64,000 bases of DNA from Protonemura montana (GCA_947568835.1 OX387603.1:12052651-12116650); one strand, 5' to 3'; positions 49,601 through 64,000 are shown, numbered from the stretch's first letter. Translations and numbers: made by a program. The notes: generated from the sequence alone by a model not told the origin.

Positions 49601-52600
49601 GACACCAGCTTCCCTGGCGCAGTGTTCATCTGGACCGTCGAGAACATCTGCGCGGAACAGCGCAGTGTCAGCATCACGCTGACGGTGAAAAACGGAAACG
49701 GGACTTCTGCGGACCGCGCGGGCGGTGTTCACGGCGAGACGTTTTCCATGAATCGCGATGCTACGGTCGTGAGTGGCGCGAAGATTGACCAGCAGTTTGC
49801 TGGCATGCGGTGCACGTACGGCGTGGCAGCCCGGTCAACTGGAGAAGTTGCCGTGACGGTCGCAGAGTATTTCGACCCGCGCGGATCGGGCAAGGCGATT
49901 TGGGACGACTTGGCAGCGAACGGGCAACTGACCAAAGTGGAAGCACACACTACGAGTGAGTGGAGATCCTTAGTTACAGTTTATCCCTCTATCTGTCAGC
50001 TAATTAAGAAAACTTCCTGAAATTGTTGGGTCCTGCACTTTCTTTACTTTATCTGATTTATGTTTCTAATCTTTGAACTTTTTTTGTCGTGACTTGACTG
50101 GTAGTTGTTAATTTTGGCCCTTATTTACAATTTTCTTAGAAATATGCCAATCCAAATTTTCAGCTGAAATGTAAAGCTGTTTTGTTTGTACCACATGTAA
50201 TTAATGTGACAGATGTAATATTTTAAATGAGTTAAAATTAGAACTCTGTCATTGGTAATTTAAAAGCAGAACCATCTTATTTGATATAAAAAAATTATAT
50301 GAACCGAAACTTTATCAAAGGAACAAAATAAAGTAAGAGAAAAATCAAGTGTATAAAGTAGTGGGAATCTTCATATGAACTTATGGTCATTACATGTTAA
50401 ATCATGAAGAACAAGGTTCTGGTTGTTTCACTCATCTACTAAGTGTATTTTAATGCTGCTCCATGACGCGGCAGGTCGTGGAGAGGAGCTCGGTGTGGCA
50501 GTCTGTGTTAACTGCACTGTCGACAGCTTCAGCTCAAAACAGGCAGAGTTTTCTCTCGTCTGGGACATGCCTAAGGTTCATTTTCACTGCCGACAGAAGG
50601 AGTATTACAAGTAAGCTTTCAGTGTTACTTATAACATCATTTGTAAAACAGAAATAGTTTGGAATCAGACTCTCTGATTAATTTTAATTGATGCTCACTG
50701 AACAGGGTGTAGCTTGGAACCCTGAGAGGTAAATTTCACGTGAGTATATTCACTAAAGAAATTGAAGTCAGTCTTCTATTGACATTGATTTTACTGGTTT
50801 TATCAGGCATCATTGGGGTTTTTCATGCAATCCAAAATCTTGACTGCTCAAATCTGTCACAAATCAAGAAATGCCAAATACATATCAGGAAAAATAAAAT
50901 CCAACTACGAAGCAAACTAGGAATCTGCCAAGTTAATTAAAATAAAAATAATTTAATAAGAATAATTGTTCATTTATTTCCATTTTTCTAAAGAAAACAC
51001 TCTTTGGACATAATAATAATATTAATAATAATAATAATGTTTATTGTCATTAGGAACAATTACATATTGTTATATGACATTCAAGTGATACAATTTTAAT
51101 TTTACATATTGGCACATTTAACAATTGTAAAATTCATTGACAGAATAAAAACAGTTATTGATTAGGTATGTCTTTAATACAATTTTTATTTTGGTATGCG
51201 GTAGTTCTTTGATTGACCTTGGTAGAGCATTAAAAAGTTTTCTGCCATTATAGATTGGGTCCCATCTAAAATTATTTGACCTATATTTATCTAGTCGTAA
51301 GTGAGCCTTTGTTCTTGTGTCATGGTTATGAAAAGTTTCATTTGTCGTTCCTAGATAATTATTGTCTATCAGATCACATATAAGATGGTGTTATAAATAT
51401 ATAAACAAGATATTGTCATGATATTAAAACGAATAAAAAGTTTTCTGCAAGAGTCTTTGTAGTATACGTCATGTATGTCATGAAGGAGCACGGAGACAAG
51501 TCTTAAATTTACATTAATATGCATAGGTATTTTAAGGTAATATCGTCATCGTCACATTTGTCCTAGCAATAAAATCTACAGTAGTTACAAGTACAATTAT
51601 TTAATTGTTCAAATTTGTCTCATATATTAAATGCATTAACCCAAAATGCAAGTAACCCAAAATGCAGTAACCCAAAAATGTGTTTTTGTTAATCCTAATC
51701 ATGACTTTTTTCACACCCCCACCCCACCCAACTAACCAACAGATGACATAGTAAATACACAGGAATACTTCTGCATCATTCTTCCAGATATTACACGAAA
51801 TGGTTTGGAAAAGACGGTGATTCTGCTCCGAGCCTGTGCCATTATGCCTTAGCCAACTTTGCTGTTTGGGAAGAAGCCATAGAAAAGTGGCAGCGTCCGA
51901 TTCTTGATGACCGGTAAGCTTTTTTTATGGCAAAAGCTACTTGCCAGAGATTAAGCAGCATCAGTGTTAGATAGAAGGTTAGGAAGTGGGAAGTGGTAAT
52001 TCTTTGGAGTGTTATCTTTTGAGTTAAAAGTCTTGTAAGGTCTCTATTTTCTGGTGAGTTTTAAGACTTTCTCAAGTAACAGCACGCTAAGTTAATTGAT
52101 GACTTTTTTTCAAGCAAATGGAAATGCATTGCATTTATGGATTATTTGTAATTTGCTTGCACAAAATTGACTCTTAAATAAATATGATCCATTAAATAAA
52201 ATATAGGTATCTTAACGACCAAAACATCAACAAAAACAGATGTATTCACACTGCAAAATTCAAACATAATTGTCTTCAGGCCCGTTTAGGTTGCACAAAT
52301 AAAAGTAGTTGTTAGTTACTAACTAGATTCTTAAAATAACCATGAAACTGACAGTCATAAAGTCTGTGGAGGCATAGAAGGGTAATTTCAAGGTTAATTA
52401 TAGTTCAGGAATTTTACAGTGATCTGCCTGCATGGTACAAGAGTGCCCTTTTCAACGAATTGTACTACGTAGCCGACGGCGGGACTCTTTGGGTGCTGGT
52501 TGACGACTCGGAAAATCTTCCATCCAATGACCCACGGTAAGCACACAGCAGTTCTTCATCCAAAAATTTTTTGTCTCTTACCTAAAGTGGAGTTAATTAA

Positions 52601-55600
52601 TAATTAGCATTAGGATTTTTTTTTTGTTCTGTCTACCATTAAACAAAGAGAGCCCATTAAAATGTACTTTGAAAATATTGTGTCTTTCTCTCTAGAGGCA
52701 ATCTATTTGTATTGGTACAAGGAATTGTAGTCATCAGTTTGTATTTCTGAATTGGGAAGCAAAGAAGCAAACGTAACAGGAGTAGGCTACGTACCGCTAA
52801 CAGGCTTCCCCTCCTCTCTTCTAGGCTTGGTTAGGTTCATCATTATCAGCATCATCATTCACTCATTCTCTAATGCCATTAGACCAGTGCCACATAACCC
52901 ACTGTCAAAACAGTGTGTCATTAAACCCGACTAATCAATCAATCATATCATGAGTGCATTTCAAGTTTCTTGCAGACCAAAACAATCCCAAACCCCATTA
53001 CTCGTGTTCCAGTCGCGAATTCGGTCGCTTTGCCTACCTCGAGGGACATGAGTACCGCATGTACAACACGTATGACGTCCACTTCTACGCTTCGTTCGCG
53101 CTAGCGATGCTCTGGCCGCGACTGCAAGCTGTCCTCCAGCACGACCTGTGCGACTCGATCGACGCAGAAAACCGTGACATGCGCTCACATCTTTTTGACG
53201 GGACTGTCAGCCAGCGGAAAGTGAAGAACTCAGTGCCGCACGACCTTGGCGACCCTGGTAAGATCGTAACACAATGAGGATGTTGTAAAAGGTGGTTAAA
53301 ACAATGTTTTACTCATTTTAAACAACCATGTATTGAAACACAAGTATACTTTGCTAGTATTGAAAGGCTGACCTTGGATGTTATGCAAATATTAGCCGTT
53401 ATACCGTTGAGTGTAGGTTATAGGTAGAGTTTCAACGTCAATGTTACAGTCTCTGCGTGAAAAATGACTACCTTACCGACAAAAATGCAGAGTACCGGAA
53501 GTTCACGTTAAGTGGAGCCACTGTAACATGAAATTTAATTTCGATATTTATAGTAGGTTACTCGCTTATGAATATCGTTACATGTGTATCAATCGTTGAG
53601 GTAAACATTGATGAAGATTTTTTGAGCATGAAAAGTTTCAAAAGTGAGTTAACCTACGAGAAATTTCGAAATTAAAATGCATACGACAGTGGCTCCACTT
53701 AACGTGATTGTCCGGTACTCTGCATTTTTGTCGGTAAGGTAGTCATTTTTCACGCAGAGACTTTAACATTGACGTTGAAACTCTACCTATAACCTACACT
53801 CAACGGTTATACACTAAACCTTCGAATATCCTGCACTTTTATGTATTTTTTTTTTTTATTTAACGTTTTTGATCATTTACCAGAGCCGTTTAGTTTGAAA
53901 TCCTGTCAGTCTCTTGTTGTATTTTTTTCTCAGCATTTAAGGGTCAAGGATTAGTTATTTTGAATAATTAAAACGCATATTTCTGCAACGTGTTTCTGAC
54001 GTAGTTGAATTGGTGAAGAGAATAGAAGGAAAAACAACATAACAAAGTAGAAATGGCTAATTGTGACAGATGAAGAAAGTTACTACAAAATTTTGGCTTC
54101 TACTTTGTTCACTTGAGATAGATTAGTCGTCTGTCTATCAGTTTTTATTAACAAAAAGTTATTATAGTATAAAGACGTATCCAATATCATGTGAATGATC
54201 AAATTCTGAACCAATAAAGCTATTAATATTTTTATTTTCTCTTCTATCTATCTCACACCGAACGGTTTGGCATGTTGGAAACACCGGTTCTTGTTAGATC
54301 ACCGAAGTTGAGCAACACTGCGCTAAGTCAGGTATTGAATGGGTGACCATTATACACATGACCAGTTCTGTTCGGGAGAGAGGTTGGAGGGATGCAAGTT
54401 AGTATAGCAACTTCATTCGCCTTGCTTATCAACCTTTCGACAGCATGGATTTGTGGAGGAATCCTGCTGTTCGAGTTGTACCGTCCTTCGGAAGGGACGT
54501 GAAGCCGGTGGTCCCCTTGGTGCTCTTCGACAGGAGTAGGCTACGTGCCGGCACCGGGTTTCCCCTGCTCCCTTCTAGGCTAGGTTAGAATCATCATCAT
54601 CCTCATCATCATCCACTCATTCACCGACGCCATTAGACCAGTGCCGCAGGGCCACTTGTCAAAACAGTGCGTCGTTAAACACCACAAATAATAATAATCT
54701 ATCTATCTCACAAGAACATGGCAAAAGCTGAAATGCTGAAAAGCTGAAATGTCTCTTCATCTGTTGCTGTCGACCATATCTTCTTTGGTATGTAGAGTTT
54801 TGTTTCCCTTCCCAATTTATTTACCAGGCTTTAAGCACTTTTCATTATTTTACTTCCAGATGAAGAGCCGTTCTTGTTGATCAACTCCTACCCAATCCAC
54901 GACGTATCCGAGTGGCGTGATCTCAACATCAAGTTTGTGCTGCAGTGCTACCGAGATTTCTCCATCAGCGGCGACCAGCAGTATATTGAGACCGTTTGGC
55001 CGAAGGTGCGTGAAAAAAATTGTGACTAAACAGTCTCTTTCATGATCATAGAATTTGTTATAACTTTGCTCTGTTGTGTTCAAATTGTCAGGTTCAAGGA
55101 GTGATGGCGGTGGCACTTGGCTGGGACTCTGACGATGATGGCCTCATAGAGAATGGAGGCTTTCCAGACCAGACCTACGACAGCTGGGTCATGGAGGGTC
55201 CCAGGTAAACACCGCCTGTGATCAGTTTTCTCAAAACCTTCGATCTGGAGTACTTTTATGATTTGATTGGTCTTTTGGAATCTACTAAATTTTGTCTATA
55301 ACTTCCACTCGGTGGGTACAGTTTGACAATATATACGATTAATACGAATCTGCTGGCTGCAAATCTGTGGGCTGCAACCCATGGAGGATCCAGTAATTAA
55401 CGTGCCACCCAGCATAGGTTTGTTTAGCTCTCCTTTGTGGTAGTATTCATAGCAATATATTTGTTTGGTCTCCTTAGATTTTGCTAGTGGTAGCAGTAGT
55501 ACTGAAATTACAAAATCTTGACTGAAATATCTCTAGAATCAATTTAAAGTTTGCAGGGTTTTATGGATTTTCTGGCATTTCCATTAGGGAGCTGAAACCA

Positions 55601-57879
55601 GCAAGCGAAGGATGGAAAGGAGGCTAGGCTGGAAAAATGTGCAACCGAACCAGGATACGAACCCAGTACCTCCCTATTGCCGGTCGGGTGCTCTACCAAC
55701 TGAGCTATCTGGGCACACATATTCTAGCTTTCGTGAGGTGGGAAAAGGGATCCCCTCAAGGGAGAGAGGCCAAGACGACTCGTATGGACGAGTTCCTAGC
55801 AACTCTAGAATAGGATGCTAATTCAACGGCCACATGCACAGAATGGTCGGTCACTTTTCCTTGAGGCCCGTTTTATCTTGAAAGATTGACGGTTGTTGCA
55901 GGGTTTTTGGTGTTTCTGGCGGTTCCAAAACCAAAAAAAAAACTGTATCCTGGTTCGTATCACGGTTTGGTTGCAAATTTTCCAGTCCAGCTTCCTTTCC
56001 AATTTAGAGTTTGCAACCAGTTGGTATTTCTACCCTATAGCAATAGTGCCTTGTTCTTTTAGGACTTTCCTTGAGTCTGTGTGTTGTCTTTGTTCAGTGC
56101 GTACTGTGGAAGCTTGTGGCTGGCTGCTCTCTGTGTGACCATCAAGATGGCCGAGCTTGTCGGCGACGTTGGAGAAGCAGACAAGTACCGTGCGGTCCTT
56201 GAGAAGGGCAAGCGATCCTTTGAGAGCAAACTGTGGAATGGTAACTAATGATCCCTGATTTTGGAGAGAAAATTTGCTCTTTTTATGTGTAACAAATTTA
56301 TGAACCAACCAGCTTTCAAAGAAACTGTAATTGTAAGATCAAACTAAACAAATCTTTCAATCCATAAAATCATGAATCCCTTATTCCAAATTCCTGATGT
56401 TATGGAAATGAAAAATTGGTATTTTCAAATGGCGTTTTCAACCGGCCTGCATCAGTGAGGGCTTGAAACTTGACGACACACCACCTCCGAGTGACCACTC
56501 TCCCTCCAGAGGATGTGATCACTAACCTGTCAGTGCATTCATTTGTTTTAAAATTGCACTGCCGAAATCCTCCGAGTAAGAAAAGTCCACCACGGGTCCC
56601 AGGAGTGACCCGACAGTGAACTCAGTCAGTCAAATGAATGAATGAATGACAGCAGTTGCACTGGGGCAAAGATACATGCCCAGACAAACACTCAGATCGC
56701 TCCCAGTGTACACCAAAACAGCCAGCCGAACCCGTCAAAAGAAATACAAACTAATTGGCTAACTGATAGAATAGGGAACACACTCAGCTCAATTATAAAT
56801 ATTTTATTTTTATAGAATTCCCTCATTGCTATCAAAATGGAAAATGAATCAATCCTGTGTAAGGCCACAAGCCATTGTAAATCAGCAATTTCTATTGTTA
56901 TTTTTGCTTAAATAGTAATGAGGCTTCCATTTCTGCAGGCGAATACTACAACTTCGACAGCTCAATCCAAAACCGCACGACAATCATGTCGGACCAGCTG
57001 TGCGGACAATGGTACTTGAGCGCGAGCGGCGTACGCGACTCGGTGTTCCCAGCTGCACATGTACAGTCAGCTCTGCGTAAACTGTACAGCAACAACGTGA
57101 TGCGTTTCAAGGGCGGCAAGAGTGGAGCCGTCAACGGCATGACGGCGGACGGTGCTGTCGATACGTTTACCATTCAAAGTGAGGAGGTTTGGTGTGGCGT
57201 TGTCTACGGCCTGGCCGCGCTCATGATACACCAGGTACGTGGCAGTTGGATCTACTTTTATGTGGGCTGTTTTTTTAACGTCTTGAAACTAGCAAGGTGT
57301 AGTTTTTACTTTTAGTTTTTTTTTTTAAAGGTTTAGTCTGAATTCCAGAGCTAGTTTTAAATTTTCTGTCCAGAAATCACCAACCAATAAAGCAACAAAA
57401 ATGGTATATGCCAGCAGGTGGAGCCATTAACTTTTTTAGGGTAAAGAAAATTGATCTTATAGTTTTATTTCAGATTACATGCATTTAAGGCTTGTTTTTG
57501 GATAGTTAATTTTTATTATTTTTATCTACAATTTTTATTTCTTTCGATTCTACTTCATGCTTTATGCTCTGGAAAGATGGGGTAAGGGGCTTCGATGAAA
57601 GTTAAAGTCAGATGAGCAAGAAGTATAACAAGAATTTGATGAACCTAATTTTTACAAATATTTTGTAACAAAGCAAATTTCATCGTCCAGGGCCTTGTGG
57701 AGGAAGGTTTCCGCACTGCCGAAGGGATCTACCGCACCGTTTACGAGCAAATCGGGCTTGGTTTTGAGACCCCAGAGGCATTGTATGAGGAGCGCGCATA
57801 TCGTGCTATTGGATACATGCGGCCCCTCAGCATCTGGGCAATGCAGCTTGCCTGGCAGAATCGAAAGCGAGAAGAATAG
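46666..57879 (+). CDS. GBA2: Non-lysosomal glucosylceramidase (GBA2 family, GH116)
   Basis: Fourteen exons: 46666-46802, 47543-47631, 47749-47929, 48961-49123, 49601-49955, 50475-50610, 51788-51913, 52420-52536, 53013-53257, 54860-55005, 55092-55204, 56098-56240, 56939-57234 and 57691-57879. They encode 811 residues. The protein hydrolyses glucosylceramide to glucose and ceramide at the cytosolic face of ER, Golgi or plasma membrane. Family landmarks: [20 protein letters not shown] near the start, [61 protein letters not shown] (444-462) with Glu448 in the place of the human nucleophile, [15 protein letters not shown] (581-595) with Asp591 in the acid/base position, [29 protein letters not shown] and [13 protein letters not shown]. 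There is no signal peptide, as expected. It is shorter than the human protein, mainly at the termini. Exon 9 has a decoy acceptor 35 bases upstream that would shift the frame. A poly(A) signal is at about 58036. A GC-richer stretch with AATG repeats in intron 12 (about 56450-56720) is unexplained. Confidence 0.96.
51010..51370 (-). mobile_element. 3' stub of a non-LTR retrotransposon
   Basis: Reverse strand: [20 protein letters not shown], then [35 protein letters not shown] and NNCFYSVNE. This is the usual C-terminal end of a LINE polyprotein, followed by a 3' UTR and a TTATTATTATTA tail. It lies in glucosylceramidase intron 6. It differs in sequence from the stub at 25524. Confidence 0.75.
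52772..52944 (+). mobile_element. 5S-derived SINE, 5' truncated
   Basis: From AGTAGGCTACGTACCGCTAA through CTTCTAGGCTTGGTTAGGTT and CATTAGACCAGTGCCACATA to GTCAAAACAGTGTGTCATTA and an AATCAATCAATCA tail. It ends about 70 bases before glucosylceramidase exon 9. Confidence 0.88.
53404..53806. mobile_element. Foldback MITE with long terminal inverted repeats
   Basis: The termini begin CCGTTGAGTGTAGGTTATAG on both strands and remain nearly identical for about 100 bases (through GACTACCTTACCGACAAAAA and TGCAGAGTACCGG). Similarity continues (CACGTTAAGTGGAGCCACTG) to give arms of roughly 190 bases. The element is flanked by TTATA at 53399-53403 and 53807-53811, a 5-bp target duplication. It has no coding capacity and lies in glucosylceramidase intron 9. 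Confidence 0.9.
54257..54700 (+). mobile_element. 5S rRNA-derived SINE, full length (best copy)
   Basis: Head: CGAACGGTTTGGCATGTTGG, AAACACCGGTTCTTGTTAGA, TCACCGAAGTTGAGCAACAC, then GAATGGGTGACC, colinear with 5S rRNA including its internal promoter region. Body: CATGACCAGTTCTGTTCGGG and CTTTCGACAGCATGGATTTG. Core: GTCCTTCGGAAGGGACGTGA, AGCCGGTGGTCCCC, TTCGACAGGAGTAGGCTACG, TGCCGGCACCGGG. Tail: CGCCATTAGACCAGTGCCGC, GTCAAAACAGTGCGTCGTTA, ending in AATAATAATAAT. It lies in glucosylceramidase intron 9, about 450 bases from the MITE. Confidence 0.93.
55609..55735 (-). mobile_element. tRNA-derived SINE, second family
   Basis: Reverse strand: CCCAGATAGCTCAGTTGGTA, GAGCACCCGACCGG, then GTACTGGGTTCGTATCCTGG (A- and B-box), followed by TTCGGTTGCACATTTTTCCA and GCCTAGCCTCCTTTCC. 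The acceptor stem does not close, so it is not a tRNA gene. Its 3' part recurs in inverse orientation at 55930-56000. Confidence 0.75.
55930..56000 (+). mobile_element. 3' part of the second tRNA-derived SINE family
   Basis: TATCCTGGTTCGTATCACGG, TTTGGTTGCAAATTTTCCAG and TCCAGCTTCCTTTCC match the 3' part of the reverse copy at 55609-55735. The two form an inverted pair within glucosylceramidase intron 11. Confidence 0.65.
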
Positions 57880-58512
57880 CCTTCCAATGTAAGCCTTTCA
57901 TTCCCAGTTGTGTCTTTATCAGCACTTGTGATATGTACTTTATTTATGCTGAAATGTCACTTTTATATCAAAGCATTTAGCCTGGTTGTTATCATCAGTG
58001 AATAATTATTAATGTTCTATCTAGTTATGAACTGAAATAAATATTGTTCTTCAACTCAAACTTTATTTTCTGTAATAAAATATGTACTTTTCTTTAAGTA
58101 CACGGTTATTAATTTTTTAAAGTAACTCACTCCATACAAAAAGTGTCTTTTCTGGATGTTATAGAAATAGTTTGACAATTTTTTGACTCTAGACATAAAA
58201 TTCTTACTTCAATTTTTCTTTTAGTTGATAGGAAATGAGTGTCTAAAAACTGTACCATCTGAAGAAAATAACCTGCAAAAATTAGGATACACACGTCATA
58301 TTAGGGTTTTGTTTATATTTTGATAGATGTTGAACTGCTTCATAGTAAAAAAAAACAGTATTCAAATTATTGGATGAAACGTTATAAAAATAAAGCTACC
58401 GATGCTTTTAGTGGTCTGCATTTTTCCTCTTGGTGATAAGCAAGAGTAGGGTGCTCTTACAGTAATTCAGACAAAATAAACCAATGATAGCTCATTCAAT
58501 TTCACCATCGTG
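57880..58512. other. Convergent intergenic spacer
   Basis: 3' UTRs of the glucosylceramidase (+) and the malic enzyme (-). Candidate signals are AATAAA at about 58036 (+) and TTTATT at about 58059 (-). Nothing else was seen. Confidence 0.6.
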
Positions 58513-61965
<3,453 letters not shown>

Positions 61966-62403
61966 TGCTGCAACAACAATAATTTTGCATTACAGTTACA
62001 AGAAAATGAAAATAAAATGTTGATTATAAGTCTTATTAAATGGACATAACTTCCAGGAGGCCTTGGCTTGTTCTCTATTCGATCTCTTTTAAAATTTTCC
62101 AATAGGCCCAGGCCTATTTATGAAATTTGTTTTGAAGCATATTTTCTATTCAAAACATTCAAAATGTGGTACTTTCATTTTGTCAGTGTAGATAGTGGAT
62201 TATAGATAGTAGATAGTAGATAGTGAAGATTTAAATAGTGGTTATTGAAGTTTTTTTTTCCTGCATCGACTTCGACATTAAAACTTTGAAATGTTATGTG
62301 TTTGATGAGCGTAGCGAGCGAAACAATCCAACCCCATTTGCAATTTAAATCTATGCTTTAAATCATTTCACATGGTTGTCAACTTTTGGATTTGACTTCT
62401 GAA

Positions 62404-62797
62404 ATATGGGTGACCATAATACACATGACCAGTTCTGTTCGGGAGTGAGGCTAGAGGGTTGAAATTTAGTTCAGCAACTTAACTCGCCTTGCTTATCAAC
62501 CTCTCGACAGCATGGATTTGCGGAGGAATCCTGTGGTTCGAGTTATACCGTCCTTCAATTTTTTCAATTGCTGTCAATTGTTCAATTGTTCAGGAGACGT
62601 TAAGCCAGTGGTCCTATTGGTGCTCGTCGACAGGAGTAGGCCACATGAACCGGGTTTCCCCTCCTCCCTTCTTAATTAGGAAGGGAAATCATCATTCTCA
62701 TCATCACTCACTCATTTACCGGTACTATTAGACCAGTGCCACATTGTCCGTTGTCAAAACAGTGCGTCTTTAAACGTCACTAATCAATCAATCAATC
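62404..62797 (+). mobile_element. 5S-derived SINE, 5' truncated
   Basis: Starts at ATGGGTGACCATAATACACA at the end of the 5S part. It continues through CTCTCGACAGCATGGATTTG and a core interrupted by a CAATTG-repeat insertion near 62558-62590, to GACCAGTGCCACATTGTCCG, GTCAAAACAGTGCGTC and an AATCAATCAATC tail. Confidence 0.88.
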
Positions 62798-63696
62798 TGC
62801 TCTTATGATACACATCGCCATGGTTCCTGCGATGTGAGCAAGGACTTGTCGGGAGAGCAAGGATTTCACGGGAAATGAAAATAAAACATCCGCGCACACA
62901 GGATTGGGAGCGTCTTTAGGCGAGACATAAAAAATATCTGCCGATCAAATTTACACGCAAGAAACTAGTTCTGGGTCGCTAAGAAGAAACGACAGTACAA
63001 GATTAGGCAGTGTGTGAATGGGCCGCCAAGCAAGTAGTCTCTGACAGGTCATTTCGGTCCAAACACCGGTTCTAGTTAAAACAGGTATGAAACGAGCGAC
63101 TGGAGCAGATCTTTTTGAGAATTGCTTGACCTCTCAAAATAAGATTTTTGTGTGAGCATATTCGGTTTTGTGTATGACATTGCTTGGTTGATATTGTGAA
63201 TGCGGACCCTTGGTTTGCTGATGGTGAAGGCTCTAAGGTATTTTTGACATATTAACTTCCGGTCCGTTGTCACTGTCATTAAGTTGCGCTGGCAAGATCG
63301 CACTACAACGCACTATATATCATATCTTGTAAAGGTTTGCAACAAGTTTTGCAACAAAAGTCAAAATATCACATATTTTTATCTTCCGACCGGTCCTATT
63401 TTGAGGCGTTGCCTATGCCTAAAATAAAAAAAATAAAAAAAAAATAATAATAAAAAATTGTGTCAAGTAGCTGGGAACGAGTGACGTTGTCAGGAAATTT
63501 AGTTTTCCTGTGAAAACTTTGAAGCAATTCGTGGTACGCGTGTGTGCCACGGGACTGCCGATACGTACGGTTAATCCAACCATGACAAGTTTCAACTGAA
63601 ATAATCGTCTAAAACGAGGCGAAAATTTGTCTCTTCGTACCAGGCGAGTAGCCGACAGAAGAGTATCGCCTGAAACCTACTGCATCGCTGTTCAAG

Positions 63697-63806
63697 TGAC
63701 GTCACAACACGTGCTCGATCGACCCCGCCTCGTACTTCGATCGACTGAAGGTCGGCTCCCATTGGCTGACCGGTTTTCGAAGTGGATCGAGGTGATAACA
63801 GCAATG
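63697..63806 (+). promoter_or_regulatory. CRE/E-box/CCAAT promoter-like cluster
   Basis: A perfect palindromic CRE (TGACGTCA, 63697-63704), an E-box CACGTG (63708-63713) and an inverted CCAAT (ATTGG, 63761-63765) precede an ATG with good context at 63804 (MASTAAITNQMFS...). This fits the TATA-less promoter of a widely expressed gene, either starting here and running out of the window or, less likely, serving the malic enzyme. Confidence 0.4.
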
Positions 63807-64000
63807 GCGTCCACGGCTGCTATCACAAACCAAATGTTTTCCAGGCATGCAGATACTGAACAACTGCAAATTCTCGTTCTTTAATTGCGGATGTTTATTT
63901 AGATTAATTTGAACTATGTTAGCATTTGTTAGATGTGAGTGTTCTTGACCAAATCATGTCACACAGCGGGTCCAATTGCGTACGAGCCCTCCTTGAATCG

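Larger units (their letters stand above)
61966..64000. other. Intergenic region upstream of malic enzyme
   Basis: Contains the malic enzyme 5' exon region (acceptor TTGTTGCAG just before its ATG), a SINE copy at 62404-62797, a short 5S-like scrap near 63056-63077 (CCAAACACCGGTTCTAGTTA) and a GC-richer promoter-like region from 63660. The ORFs at 63592-63884 overlap on both strands and none is convincing. Confidence 0.5.

Noticed and set aside
55660..55720. Functional tRNA gene on the reverse strand
   Set aside because: A- and B-boxes are present but the acceptor stem does not pair; its 3' part is a dispersed repeat.
63592..63884. 85-residue frame at the right edge as a protein-coding gene
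   Set aside because: It has no family resemblance and overlaps promoter motifs; only the short part after ATG 63804 could be a first exon, which the window edge prevents testing.

Overview
The window is nuclear DNA of an animal, most likely an arthropod and probably a hexapod. The genes are intron-rich with GT-AG splice sites. They include a Tret1-type sugar transporter, a DUF745-type secreted protein, an M1 aminopeptidase and a NACHT/ankyrin protein of a kind I associate with arthropods. I cannot name the species. All exon models below were assembled by hand from splice consensus, reading phase and family conservation; where I give a full-length model, its exon lengths sum to a whole number of codons.

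Layout. 93-2307 (+) is the 3' part of the mitochondrial ATP synthase alpha-subunit gene. 2308-7835 is repeat-bearing intergenic DNA. 8043-13286 (+) encodes a signal peptide joined directly to a 5'-nucleotidase C-terminal domain, with no metallophosphatase domain. Its large intron holds an unrecognised basic protein gene on the other strand (10263-11420). 14843-16583 (+) is a secreted His/Gly- and Ala-rich coiled-coil protein. 18458-22564 (+) is a 1285-residue NACHT ATPase with a possible PD-(D/E)XK nuclease-like N-terminus and C-terminal ankyrin sequence, the most interesting gene here. 27124-31555 (+) is a sugar transporter. 34674-44318 (+) is a 15-exon M1 aminopeptidase. 45071-46057 (-) is a FAM174-type membrane protein, head to head with a 14-exon non-lysosomal glucosylceramidase (46666-57879, +). 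58513-61965 (-) is a 10-exon malic enzyme. The right edge looks like a CRE/E-box/CCAAT promoter.

The space between exons is rich in short mobile elements: at least ten copies or pieces of a 5S rRNA-derived SINE, tRNA-derived SINEs, two inverted-repeat (MITE-like) families (one with a clear 5-bp target duplication), 3' stubs of non-LTR retrotransposons, a long TTA microsatellite and a U2 snRNA-like sequence. The genes do not form a pathway; they look like an ordinary mix of metabolic and surface or secreted protein genes, with one candidate innate-immunity gene.
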